Source: Lingula anatina
Taxonomy: Eukaryota; Brachiopoda; Lingulata; Lingulida; Lingulidae
Length of the DNA: 64,000 nt
Reading direction: 5' to 3'
Assembly (NCBI RefSeq): GCF_001039355.2
Contig: NW_019774692.1
Span: 258,106 to 322,105 of the forward strand
Under the pieces are notes generated by a model, which was not told where the DNA came from, did no database searches, and saw only the letters and a program-made list of their open reading frames with translations. The translations under genes were made by a program, and so were the position numbers. Of this stretch, positions 9,922 through 20,241 are shown one piece after another. The first letter of the stretch is position 1. Every line of letters begins with the position of its first letter.

Positions 9922-11415
9922 TTAATCAAAAACAAAATCATAAAGTCATTTTCTATGATTTTTAAGTTTTTTATATGCCTTTGTTTCTATTTGTCTAACA
10001 CGTTCTCTTTTTAATCTTAATTTTTTAGATGTTTTATCTAATGTTAATGGTTTAAATTCATATTTACTAATTTCTTTAAACAAAGGGTCTTTTTTATCTA
10101 ATGTTAAAATAACATCAGTTAATTTATCTGATGTTTTAATTTCATTTCATTCTTTTGAAAGTCTTAATCTTTTAATTGATCTTGAATTTTCAACAAGTTC
10201 TAATAAATCATTTATTGTAACTGGCGGTTTACCTAATCTAAATCTAATTATTTTTTGTTCTTTAATTGTTAAGAATTGTTTAATCATTTTTTCAAATACA
10301 TTAAAAAAATTTATTTTATTAATGTGTTTATCTATACTAATATGTTTGTTAATAATACAATATTTATCAAATTCAATATTATTTACAATAATTTCATTTA
10401 ATGGACTCTGTTTTTCAATTTTTCTAATTTTTTCAATAGAAAAATTATTGCCCATTAATTTTTGAATTTCTTTATATTCTGGTTTTTCATTATTTTCTTT
10501 TATCAATCTTTTTTTAATTGCAAATAATTTTCTATATGATTCCAACATATGAACTGGAATTCTTATAATTCTATCTTTATCTGCAATTGATCTTGTAACT
10601 GCTTGTCTTATTCATCAAGTTGCAAATGTAGAAAATCTAAAACCTCTTTTATAATCAAATTTATCAATAGATTTAAGTAAACCTAACTCACCATCTTTTT
10701 TTAAATCTTCAAATGTAATATTATTAGTAGAAAATTTTTTACAAATAGAAATAACTAGTTTTATATTACTTTTTAAAAGTATATTTCTAATTTTTCTTTT
10801 AATATTTTTTGATTTTGAATTTCTTAAAATATTAAAACATTTATATTCATATTCTTTAGATAATGGTAAAAAATAACTTAAATCTTTATAAAAAAACTTT
10901 AATTTAATATTCAATTCTTTTTCTTTTATAAAAAAATAATTATTAAAAAATGTTTTTTTAGAAAATGTTTTTTTAGGTTTTTTAATATTTTTATTTGAAA
11001 AATTATTTGTATCTTGTTTAATATTTTCTTTTATACTTTTTTTAACAAAAAAACTTAAATAAATATCTGTTTCTTTATCTTTTCATCTTTTAAAACCATT
11101 TAATTTATAACTTGAATCACCAAAAATAAATTTTGCTGCTAAAGAACATGTATTTAATAAAACATCTTCTTTAAACAAATATCTATTATTATTAAAATCT
11201 TTAATTATTAAATTATTATTTAAAAATTGATTTAATAATTTAAACTTTATATCATTTTCATCAATATTTTCATAATTTTTAAATCCTGTTCAACTATTTT
11301 TTAAAATTAAAAATTTAAAATCTTTTCTTAATTTACCTATTGCATAAAAATAATCATTTTTTTGACTATTAAAACCTTTAAATATAAATGTATTATTTAA
11401 AAAATTATTATTCAT
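9922..11415 (-). CDS. Sigma-70 family factor with an N-terminal DUF4357-like domain
   Basis: 497 residues. Residues about 4-115 match the first 115 residues of the stand-alone DUF4357 protein at 17219-18019 (about 91 of 111 identical), ending in the DUF4357-typical GFKRWKDKE. A basic linker (116-165) leads to sigma region 1.2 (near 180), region 2 (NIKLVISICKKF, FEDLKKDGELGLLKSIDKF, FSTFATWWIRQAVTRSIAD, IRIPVHM, residues 215-290), region 3, and region 4 with the helix-turn-helix RERVRQIETKAYKKL near 470. It would direct RNA polymerase to promoters. Region 4.1 is poorly conserved. It lies 32 bp after GHKL copy A, in defence-gene context, so an accessory sigma is likely, but I cannot exclude that it is the cell's only RpoD. 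Confidence 0.85.
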
Positions 11416-11447
11416 AGCAAAGAATTATAAATAATTTTATTTAATAT

Positions 11448-12920
11448 TTATTTAATTATTTCTAAAAATTTATTTAAAAATTTTTTATCATTGGTTTTTT
11501 TAATTTTTTTAATTATCTTAAAAAGAAATTCTATTAATAAATTTAAATCTTTTGTATTTTTATAATTTTGGAAAATTTCATTTTTTGTTGCAATTTTAAT
11601 TTCTTTATTTATATTATCAATTTCTATTGGTTTACTATTTAAATCAAAATCATTTACTTTAACTTTAAAATCTTTATATTCATTAATTTTAATTTCTTGT
11701 ATTTTTTTAGAAAATTCATTTATTTTCTTTGTTTGATTTTTATTTTTTTCTTCTTCTTTATTTTTAATATTTAAAGAACTACAAAAATTAAAAATATTAT
11801 TTGAAATACAAAAATCATTAATATATTTTATAAATTGTTCTTTTAAATCACCAATTCATTTAATTCTATTCTTTGTTGTAATAGTTTCAAAATTATCTGA
11901 AATATTAATTTCACAATATATTCTTTCAATACTTTTATTTGTTTTTTTAAAAACATTTTTATTTAAAAAATATGAAATCTTTCTATCATTTCTAAAAAAA
12001 TGAAAACCAGGTATAAATATTTTATTTTTAAAATTAGTAACTGTTTCTTCTAATATACCAATAGTTCCATTAATATTAAATTTTTCTTGTTTGTTAGAAT
12101 CATTTAAAACTTCAAATTCTTTATTAAAATTTCATTTATAAAGTTTTTCTTCATCTATATTAAATGCATATTTTAACTCTTCATCCATTTTAATAGGTGT
12201 AATTAAATCTAATTTTGCATTACAATTATTTTTATTTAATAAATTAACATATTCTAAATAACCATTACGATCATATTGTTTTTTTGCAAATCTTAATTCA
12301 ATTTTTTCTTTTTTTAAAATTTTTCTATAAACATCTTTAATACCATGAATCAATTTTTTACAACTTTTAAAATCAAATATTTTAAATATAGTTTTATTTA
12401 CATTCATTAATGTAATTCTTGTAAATGAATCATTAATATTTCTATCATATTCAAATTCATCAATAACATATTCATCAATATTATTTTTTAAATTTTTACT
12501 ATCAACTTCAATTACATTTTTAGATTTAGAATTAAATTTTTTAGTTTCAACTTTAAATTTATCTGCAATTCAAATTGAAGCTTTTTTTAAACCTAATCCA
12601 TGTTCATTTAATGAAATATTTTTATTTAAATCTTGTTTACTTTGTAATTTGATACCATTTTTTAATTCTTCAAAATTCATACCAAATGCATTATCTATAA
12701 CCATAAGTTCACTTAAATTTGGATCTAAATAAATTGAAATTTTTAATTTATAATTTGGATTATTTTCAAAAAGTATTTTTTTATTTTTTATATAACTAGA
12801 ATATGAATTATCAATTAATTCAGCTAATACATCTTTTACATCATAATTTTCATTTTTATATGTAATTCAATATTTAAGTTGTGGTCTTAATGATATTTTT
12901 TCTGATCTTGTTTTTTCCAT
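11448..12920 (-). CDS. MORC/MutL-like GHKL ATPase, copy A
   Basis: 490 residues. GHKL ATP-binding motifs: ELIDNS (34-39), IDNAFGM (75-81) and NEHGLGLKKA (105-114). A second half includes the IKWIGDLEEQF-like block typical of this group. Such ATPases occur with Z1 helicases in bacterial restriction/defence loci (prokaryotic MORC relatives; MzaA in the Mza system). It aligns along its whole length with copy B at 20242-21714, which is also 490 residues, so the two are paralogues from a duplication. Here the next gene is the DUF4357-sigma fusion rather than Z1. No helicase partner is adjacent. Confidence 0.8.
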
Positions 12921-13092
12921 TAAATTTTTATTAATATAACTACATTTTAACAATTTTTTACATTATATGGCATAAATTTTAAAAAAATAAAAAAAATATT
13001 TATAATTTTATTTATTTAATTTTTAATAAGAATAAAGAACATAAATTTAAAACCATTTTTAAAATATTATTTAAAAGTTTATATTATTTGCT

Positions 13093-15150
13093 TTATTTAA
13101 TTAATTTTTCTAAATTAATTCTAAAATTTTCTTTTGTTTCTTCACTTAAAGTTTCAAAATTTTCTTTTAAATATTTTAAATATTTATGAAAAAGAGAAAA
13201 ATCATTTTTTAAGTTTTTTTTATTAATTTCTTTTCCATCAAAAGTTTCATTTACAAATAAATCAAAAATTTCAAAATCTGATGTACTATTATTTCTTTCT
13301 AATAAAAAAATATTTTCTTCAATTAAATCTACTTCTATTCGTTCTTCAAAATGTTTTAAAATTTGTTCTTTACCAATTCTTCCTGCTTGATCATTATCAA
13401 ATATAAAGGTTGGAAGTTTACCATTTAAAGAACTTAATAAATCAATTTTTAAAGGTTTTTTAGATGCTCCATTTAATGGAATAAAAGTTAATTTTTTATA
13501 TTTTTTATCTAGCTTTTTAAATAAATTAAATAAAAGCATATCATGATATCCTTCAACAAAAATAATTTTATTATCTAAAAATTTCATTGTAAATTCTTTA
13601 TTAATACCAAGTTTAATAAAGATAGGATAAAGTCACCAATTTGTTTCTTTTTCTTTTGAATCTGTTTTTTCACCATAACTTTGAAAATTAATAACATTGT
13701 TTTGTATTTCTGTTAAAATCTTTTTTTTCTTTGCATCATATTTTTTTTGTAAAAAATATAAATTTTGAAAAGTGTTTTCATCCATAATTGATGTTCTATG
13801 TGAAATAATAAAAAAATAAAAATTTTTATTTTGATTAACTATATTTTCTATTTCTTTTTTTAAAAAAGTAATAGAAGAATGACTCAATGAATTTGTTGGC
13901 TCATCTAATAAAAATAAATATTTATTTTTTTCTTCATTTTTAACTAAATTTTTTAAAATTAATAAAGTTTTTAATATTTTATTTAATTCAAGAGTTCCGG
14001 TACTCAAGTGTGAAAAATCAGAATAATGTTCATTTTTATTAATTTCATTTTTATAATTTTTTTCTTTAGATATTTTTTCATTAATCAAAAACTTTAATTC
14101 TTTATTATCATTAATTTCTAAAATTAATTCAAAAAAAACAAAATTACATGGTTTAAATTTTTTGTTGATTCTTTTTTTTAAATTTTCAAACTCTGCACTT
14201 GTATTATCTTTATATAATAATGTTTCTAATTCATTGACTTCAATATTAAAAATATTTTTTCAAAAATCATTTGTAAAATCTTTATTTTGCAAAATAAAAT
14301 CGATTTTCATTTTTTGACTATTTAAAAAATCTTTATATTTATCAAAATATTTTTTAAAAGAAAAACTTTTAATTAATGATAATTTTTCTAATAATTTTAT
14401 AATGATAATTTTTAGTTTTTCTAATATTTCTGATTTAATAATGATTAAAATTTTTTCAAAATACCTTTCATTACCAAAAAATAAATTATAACATTTTGAT
14501 TTTATTGAATTTATTATTTTTATAAATTCTAATAATTTTATTTGATCATCTTTATTTTGAATTAGCTCTTTATTTATAAATTCTTTAATAGAATTTTTAA
14601 ATGTATCTAAGTCTAATCCATATCTTAAAATAATATTATTAATATCTTTATTTTCAAAAAAATTATCAATAAATTTTTCAATAATAAAACATTTTGAAAA
14701 AAAAAGAATATTAAACAAAGAATTATAATAATTATAATCATCTTTATCAATTATTAAATTTTCTTCTTTATAAAATTTTAAACTATTACCTAAAATATCA
14801 ATTTTAAAAATTAAAAAATCTTTATCATATTGTTTTATAAAATCTAATTCCAATATATCTTGTATATCACTTTTATAAATTGAAACACTAAATATTTTCT
14901 TTACTTTTTCTTGGTTTTGTTCCTTATTTTCTTCTAAAATATCATTATTTAATAAATTTATTTTTTGAATATTATTTAATATTAAAGAAAATAAATTATT
15001 TTCATAATCAAATAATTCATTAATAAATTCTATTAAATTTGATTTACCTGAATTATTTTCTCCAAGAATAAAATTAATATTATTATTTTTTAAATTTAAT
15101 TTAAATTTTGTATCTTCAAAAGATTTATATTTATTAATTTGTATTTCCAT
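13093..15150 (-). CDS. OLD-family ATP-dependent nuclease (ATPase plus TOPRIM)
   Basis: 685 residues. Walker A GENNSGKSN is near residue 30, with a long helical insert to about 330. A signature-like HLSTGTLELN is near 385, Walker B LFLLDEPTNSLS near 416, and ISHRTS near 450. The C-terminal TOPRIM domain begins at IIFVEGYHDML (near 529) and has the acidic pair in FIFDNDQAG (near 567). OLD proteins are nucleases found in phage defence, for example Gabija GajA. No UvrD-like GajB partner is visible. A decayed copy of residues about 345-535 lies at 15905-16480. The gene is 172 bp upstream of GHKL copy A. Confidence 0.8.
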
Positions 15151-15154
15151 ATTT

Positions 15155-15415
15155 ATAAAATAATATTTTTATTTTTTTTATATAACTTAAATATAAATTA
15201 TTTATTAATTTAATTAATAAATCTTTTTCATAATAATTATTATTTTTATATAAAATTCAATATTTAAGTTCTAATCTTAATAATTTTGTTTATAATTTTA
15301 TTTTATTCATAAAAAAATATTAATATAAATTAATTTTAATAATTTTTTTAATTTACATATAATAAAAATTTTAAAAAAATAAAAAAATAAATATAATTTA
15401 AAAAATTAATTACAA
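15155..15415 (-). pseudogene. Relic of the 5' end of a GHKL ATPase gene
   Basis: This stretch matches 12770-13020, the first codons and upstream region of GHKL copy A, by eye: the segment TTCAATATTTAAGTT, the following codons up to the start region, and the AT-rich leader including TTTTAAAAAAATAAAAAAA. It is riddled with substitutions and stops and has no remaining ORF. It shows that another GHKL copy once began here. Confidence 0.6.
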
Positions 15416-15418
15416 TAT

Positions 15419-15904
15419 TTACATTTTTAATTTTCAATTTAATTTAAAATTTACATTTCAATATGTTGTATAACCAAAAAAAATATTTGTTGCAATTATT
15501 GGTTTATCAAAAATATAATCCTGTTTAAAAATATAATTATTATTTTCTAAAACAATAATGTTATTTTTCAATAAGTTTGTAAATCTTTCTTTTTTTCTTG
15601 ATAAATTTTTTAAAATTCAATCTGGTCATTCATTATGATTTTTTGCCTTAATTAATAATTCTTCATATTTATCATCTAAATATAATTCTTTTGGAAAATA
15701 ACTATCTTTAAAAACCTTTACTCTTTTTAAATCATCATATAAAAAAGCTTTTGCATATACTTTATATCCATGAATATTTTTATTTAAAAAATAAATTTAT
15801 GATTCTGTTTTTTTTAAATTATTTCTTTTTTTAACATTTTTATAAATAAAAAATTCTATTCAATTTTCATTTTGTTTATCTTTTCATTTTTTAAATCCAT
15901 TAAA
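15419..15904 (-). pseudogene. Relic of a DUF4357-domain protein gene (3' two thirds)
   Basis: Translates as a homologue of residues about 107-266 of the DUF4357 protein at 17219-18019: NGFKKWKDK, AKAFLYDDLKRVKVFK, LLIKAKNH, LENNNYIFK and FFGY are all shared. A serine codon (TCA) is a TAA stop at 15797-15799, and the 5' third is missing, replaced by the OLD relic. The rest of the frame is open to a TAA at 15419-15421, so decay is recent. Confidence 0.75.
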
Positions 15905-16480
15905 TAAATAAAAACATATAATGATATACTTCAACAAAAATAATTTTATTATCTAAAAATTTCATTGTAAATTCTTTATTAATACCAAGTTTAATAAAGA
16001 TAGGATAAAGTCACCAATTTGTTTCTTTTTCTTTTGAATCTGTTTTTTCACCATAACTTTTAAAATTAATAACATTGTTTTGTATTTCTGTTACAATCTT
16101 TTTTTTCTTTACATCATATTTTTTTTGTAAAAAATATAAATTTTGAAAAGTGTTTTCATCCATAATTGATGTTCTATGTGAAATAATAAAAAAATAAAAA
16201 TTATTATTATCTTTAATTGTTTTTTCTTTTTCTTCTTTTAAAACATTAATAGAATAATGACTCAATGAATTTGTTGGTTCATCTAATAAAAATAAATATT
16301 TATTTTTTTCTTTATTTTTAACTAAATTTTTTAAAATTAATAAAGTTTTTAATATTTTATTTAATTCAAAAGTTCCAGTACTAAAATGAGAAAAATCAGA
16401 ATAATGTTCATTTAAATTAATTTAAATTTTAAAATTTTTTTCTTTAATCAAAAACTTTAAATTCTTATTATCATTTATTT
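15905..16480 (-). pseudogene. Relic of an OLD nuclease gene (middle section)
   Basis: Nearly identical to 13540-14117 of the intact OLD gene: NFYFFIISHRTSIMDENT, NLYFLQKKYD and GEKTDSKEKETNW are retained. The Walker B/D-loop region has a frame break around 16265, and the TOPRIM start reads FVEVYHYM in place of FVEGYHDM before running into the DUF4357 relic. The close match over 500 bp means the duplication is recent. Confidence 0.8.
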
Positions 16481-16536
16481 GTATAACAATTTTTTTATTG
16501 TGTGTTATTTTTCCATTCAATTATAAATGGAATTTT

Positions 16537-17091
16537 CTAATTATTTTTTGTTATTTTTTTATTATGATAATCTAATACTCTTTTAAAAAAATCTAATTTA
16601 GTGTTTTCAGCAAGAATTTTTATATGTTTAATAAATTTTGATTGAAAATCATTAGATTTAAAAATTTTTATAATTTCTTCTTTATGATTTTCATCTTTTT
16701 TAGCTTTTTTAAAATTTAAATTTCCAAAATAAAGATTGTCAACTTTTAAATATATTTTTTTATTACCAATAGAATATTTTAAATCATAAAGTTTTGATTT
16801 TCTTTTTTTAGATAAAATATTATAGTTTTTTGTTGTTTTGGATGTTAATTCAAAGAAAAAAACATTATCATCTCTTGTTTTTCTAAAACCTAAATAAACA
16901 ATATATTTAACACAATTCCCATTATTTTTTCTACATTTTTTTCAATTATATTTTCTATTAGCTTGTTTTTCAACTATTTCTGCAAATTTTTCTTCTGAAA
17001 TAATATATGTATAGAGTCATTTAATTTTAAATGATTCTGATGTTTCATCATTTTTAAAAAAAAGTTTGTTTTTATAATAAAAATAACCCAT
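16537..17091 (-). CDS. Unknown 184-residue protein; possible ToxN/AbiQ-like type III toxin
   Basis: Starts 9 bp after a hairpin-plus-T-tract on the same strand and has no ribosome-binding site. Features: a basic WKKCRKNNGNCVKY stretch (50-66), then a beta-like YIVYLGFRK and FFFELTSKT (near 85), followed by helices. In type III toxins (ToxN, AbiQ, TenpN) a similar short beta strand plus LTSPK motif and a length of 150-200 residues are usual, and the toxin gene follows an RNA antitoxin ended by a terminator. The similarity is weak and I do not assign it firmly. The gene is intact and flanked by relics. Confidence 0.45.
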
Positions 17092-17099
17092 AATTATTT

Positions 17100-17170
17100 T
17101 TTTAAAAAAAAGGAGCAGATTAAAAAGGTCTGCTCACACAGTTCAAGAAAAATGATTAATAATCATTAAT
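17100..17170 (-). ncRNA. Hairpin/terminator between two minus-strand genes; candidate small RNA
   Basis: On the minus strand a 15-base palindrome (ATGATTATTAATCAT) is followed about 17 bases later by GAGCAGA-CCTTTTTAA-TCTGCTC and then C plus seven T: a perfect 7-bp, GC-richer stem with a U-tract, i.e. an intrinsic terminator at about 17101-17125. It ends 9 bp before the 184-residue gene. It may simply terminate the GHKL-Z1-DUF4357 operon, or it may end a short antitoxin RNA. Only one copy of the unit is seen and no good promoter is evident. Confidence 0.5.
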
Positions 17171-17218
17171 TTCTATCAAATTGATTTTAACACAAAAAAA
17201 TAATTAAAAATCTTATGT

Positions 17219-18019
17219 TTATATTTTTAATTTTCAATAAGTTTCAAAAGATAAATTTGAATATGTTTTATAACCAAAAAAGAAATTTGTTACACCTGTT
17301 TTACTATTAAATATAAAATCTTCTTTAAAAATATAATTATTATTTTCTAAAATAATTGTTTTATTTTTTAATAATTTTTCAAATACTAATATTTTTCTTT
17401 TTATACAATTTAAAGCCCAAATTGATCATTTAGGATGATTTTTAGCCTTAATTAATAATTTTTCATATAGATAATTTGAATACAATTCTTTTGAAAAATA
17501 ACTATATTTAAAAACTTTTACTCTTTTTAAATCATCATATAAAAAAGCTTTAGCAAATATTTTTTTACCATCAATATCTTTATCTAAAAAATAAATTGAT
17601 GATTCTATTTTTTTTGAATTATTTCTTTTATTAACTTTTTTATTAATAAAAAATTCTATTAAATTTTCGTTTTCTTTATCTTTTCATTTTTTAAATCCAT
17701 TAATTTCATTTTTTGAATTACCAAAAATAAATTTTGCTGCTAAAGAACATGTGTTAAATAAAACATCTTCTTTAAAATAATATCTATTGTTTTCAAAATC
17801 TTTAATAATTAAATTATTATTTAAAAATTGATTTAATAATTTAAACTTGATATCATTTTTATCAATATTTTCATAATTTTTAAAACCAGTTCAACTACCC
17901 TTTAAAATTAAAAATTGAAAATCTTTTCTTATTTTGCCAATTCCATAAAAATAATCATTTTGTTTTTTATTAAAACCTTTAAATACAAAAATATTTTTTA
18001 AAAATTCTGCATTACTCAT
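17219..18019 (-). CDS. Tandem DUF4357-like domain protein
   Basis: 266 residues. The first DUF4357-like unit (about residues 55-115: LLNQFLNNNLIIKDF, YYFKEDVLFNTCSLAAKFIFG, NGFKKWKDK) is followed by a linker and a second, more diverged unit (about 205-264: LLKNKTIILENNNYIFKEDF, FFFGY). DUF4357 is a small domain seen at the C-terminus of restriction and GIY-YIG-type proteins; its own activity is unknown. The start is 6 bp after the Z1 stop, so it is the third gene of the GHKL-Z1-DUF4357 operon. Its N-terminal half is the source or sister of the sigma-factor extension, and its second half resembles the N-terminal part of the HNH protein at 30483-31400. Confidence 0.75.
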
Positions 18020-18025
18020 ATTAAT

Positions 18026-18928
18026 TTAAGTTTTTGGAAAATATAAAAAATAAAAATATTTATCTTTTATCAAACCATTATATTTACAATCAATATTAAT
18101 TTTATGCACTTGTAAAATAACAGTTTTTTCATCATATTCTCTATATAAATAAAAATCTCCAACATATTTTGAACCTAAAACATTTCCAACATAAATATCA
18201 TTTATAAAACAATTTTTATGTTCTTCATTTTTTGAACGACATTTTAATGTTCTTTCTTTAGAAAGATTTCTCATAAATAATATTAAAAAAGATAAATTGT
18301 TTTCTTTTATATTTGAAAAAAAATTGTTTAAATTTAAATGATTTCTTAAATAAAATTTTTTAAATACAAATTTTAAAAATTTTTCAACTTTTTTCATTCA
18401 TTTTTCATTTTTAAAGATATATTCTTTATGTGTTAAATTTGAAAAATGATGTTCAATAGCTAATTCAAAATACTTATTTATAAAATCTATTTCAACATCT
18501 GTATTTTCATAAAGTTGATTTTGTGAAATTTTAAATCCATCTTTAAAAATATCTTTTTTTAAATCTGAATATCTTCTTTTATTTGTAAAAAACAAACTAT
18601 TATAATAATAAGATTTGTTTTTTATATGTTGTGATAAATCTTTTATTTTAGACATATCATCTTTATTTTGATCTAAAATTATTTCTAAAATTTCTTCATT
18701 TGCATTATAAATTTCTTTATATACATTTAAAATTTTTTCATTGGTAAATACTTTAATAAATTCTTTATATTTTTGTCTATATCCTAATCATCTTGCTCTT
18801 TGTAACAAAACATCAAATAATATACTTGTTTTAGACATATTTGCAAAATATGAAATTAATAAATTTGAAAATGTAATCCCTCTTTGAATTAAGTTTGAAC
18901 CAATATATATAAAAGAACTAAAGTTTAA

Positions 18929-18964
<36 letters not shown>

Positions 18965-20239
18965 TTCTAAATCATCTGATTTACTATTAATTATAATTGG
19001 ATTACTTAATCTATTTAATAAAAATTTAGATAAATTTAAAATAATTTCTTTTTCATTAAAAGTTATATTTTTAATTCTTTTAATTTCATCTAATGGTTCT
19101 TTAAAAATATTTTTTAATTCTAAAAATGATTCTTTATATTTATATGTTTTTTCATCTAAATTTTTATAAATTAAATTCATTGCAAAATCTTTATATTTAT
19201 CAAAAAATTGTTCTTGAATTATTTCTTTAATCTTTTCATGATCTAAAATTTTTATTGCAACATTTATTATCATTTCTGTTCTTTTTTTATTTTTAAAAAA
19301 TTTTAAATAAAAATAACTATAAACAATAAAAAAAGAAATAGCGCTTTTTAATGAATTAGGTAAAAAAGAATGTTTTAATATATTATCTACACTATTATAT
19401 TTTATTAATTTAATACAATTGTTTTCTTTATTTAAAAAATCTTTTAAACCAAAATATTCATTTGATGGTTTTAAAATTTCAATAAAATCAGGTTTTAAAG
19501 AATCAGATTCTTCTAATAAATAATGTATATATGGTGTTGCTGTAACAGATAAATAAAAATATGAATTTATTTTTTTTAAAATACCATCTGAAATTTGTTT
19601 ATTAATTTTTGTTTTAAGAATATATTCATTGTTTTCTCTTTTTCTTACATTACCATCTAAACTTGCTAAATCTGCTTCATCATCAATAATTAAAATGTTT
19701 TTATTTTTAAAATTACAATTACTTGTATTTAAAAAATGAATTATTCTTTTTAAATGTGTTGTATTTTTTAATGAAACAATAAATAATTTTAATTTTTTAT
19801 TTTCAATTTTTAAGTTTAATAATTCAAGGTCATTTTTATTAAAAGTTTTTAATTCTTTTGTTGTTTTTATTAAAAATTCAGTTCTATTAAAATCTAAACT
19901 ACTATTTCAATTCTTAAAATAATCATTAATTCTTTTAAATGTTTGACTTTGTAACTTATTATCTGTTCCAGTTAAAATAATTACAATATCACAATTATTA
20001 TCTAATGCTAAAAATGATAAACCTATAAAATTTAAAGTTTTACCACTTTGAATTTTTCCAACAATAATTCCAGATTTATTTTGAAATTTTAAATTATTAT
20101 TAAAATCCAAAGAAGTTCCTTTATTAATTACTTTTTTAGAATTCAAAAAAATACTATCTAAAACCAAATTGCTATATTTATTTGAATTTTTTTCTTTAAA
20201 ATTTTTAAAAAATTCTCCTTCAAGTAATTTAATATTCAT
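18026..20239 (-). CDS. Z1-domain superfamily 2 helicase/ATPase
   Basis: 737 residues, continuous through several TGA-Trp codons. Walker A GKIQSGKT (61-68), DEAD-like IIDDEAD (184-190), SVTATPY (231-237) and the Z1-typical LLQRARWLGYRQKY around residue 490 place it firmly in the Z1 family. Z1 helicases accompany MORC/MutL-like GHKL ATPases in defence loci. The gene starts 2 bp after the GHKL copy B stop and ends 6 bp before the DUF4357 gene, so the three are an operon. A run of 12 Asn (ATT repeat at 18929-18964) sits in the middle of the protein. The C-terminal 200 residues are of unknown function. Confidence 0.85.
18929..18964. repeat. (ATT)12 trinucleotide tract inside the Z1 gene
   Basis: Twelve perfect ATT units, read on the minus strand as AAT, encode 12 consecutive Asn. 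Being a trinucleotide tract it alters protein length without breaking the frame. Confidence 0.95.
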
Positions 20240-20241
20240 TT

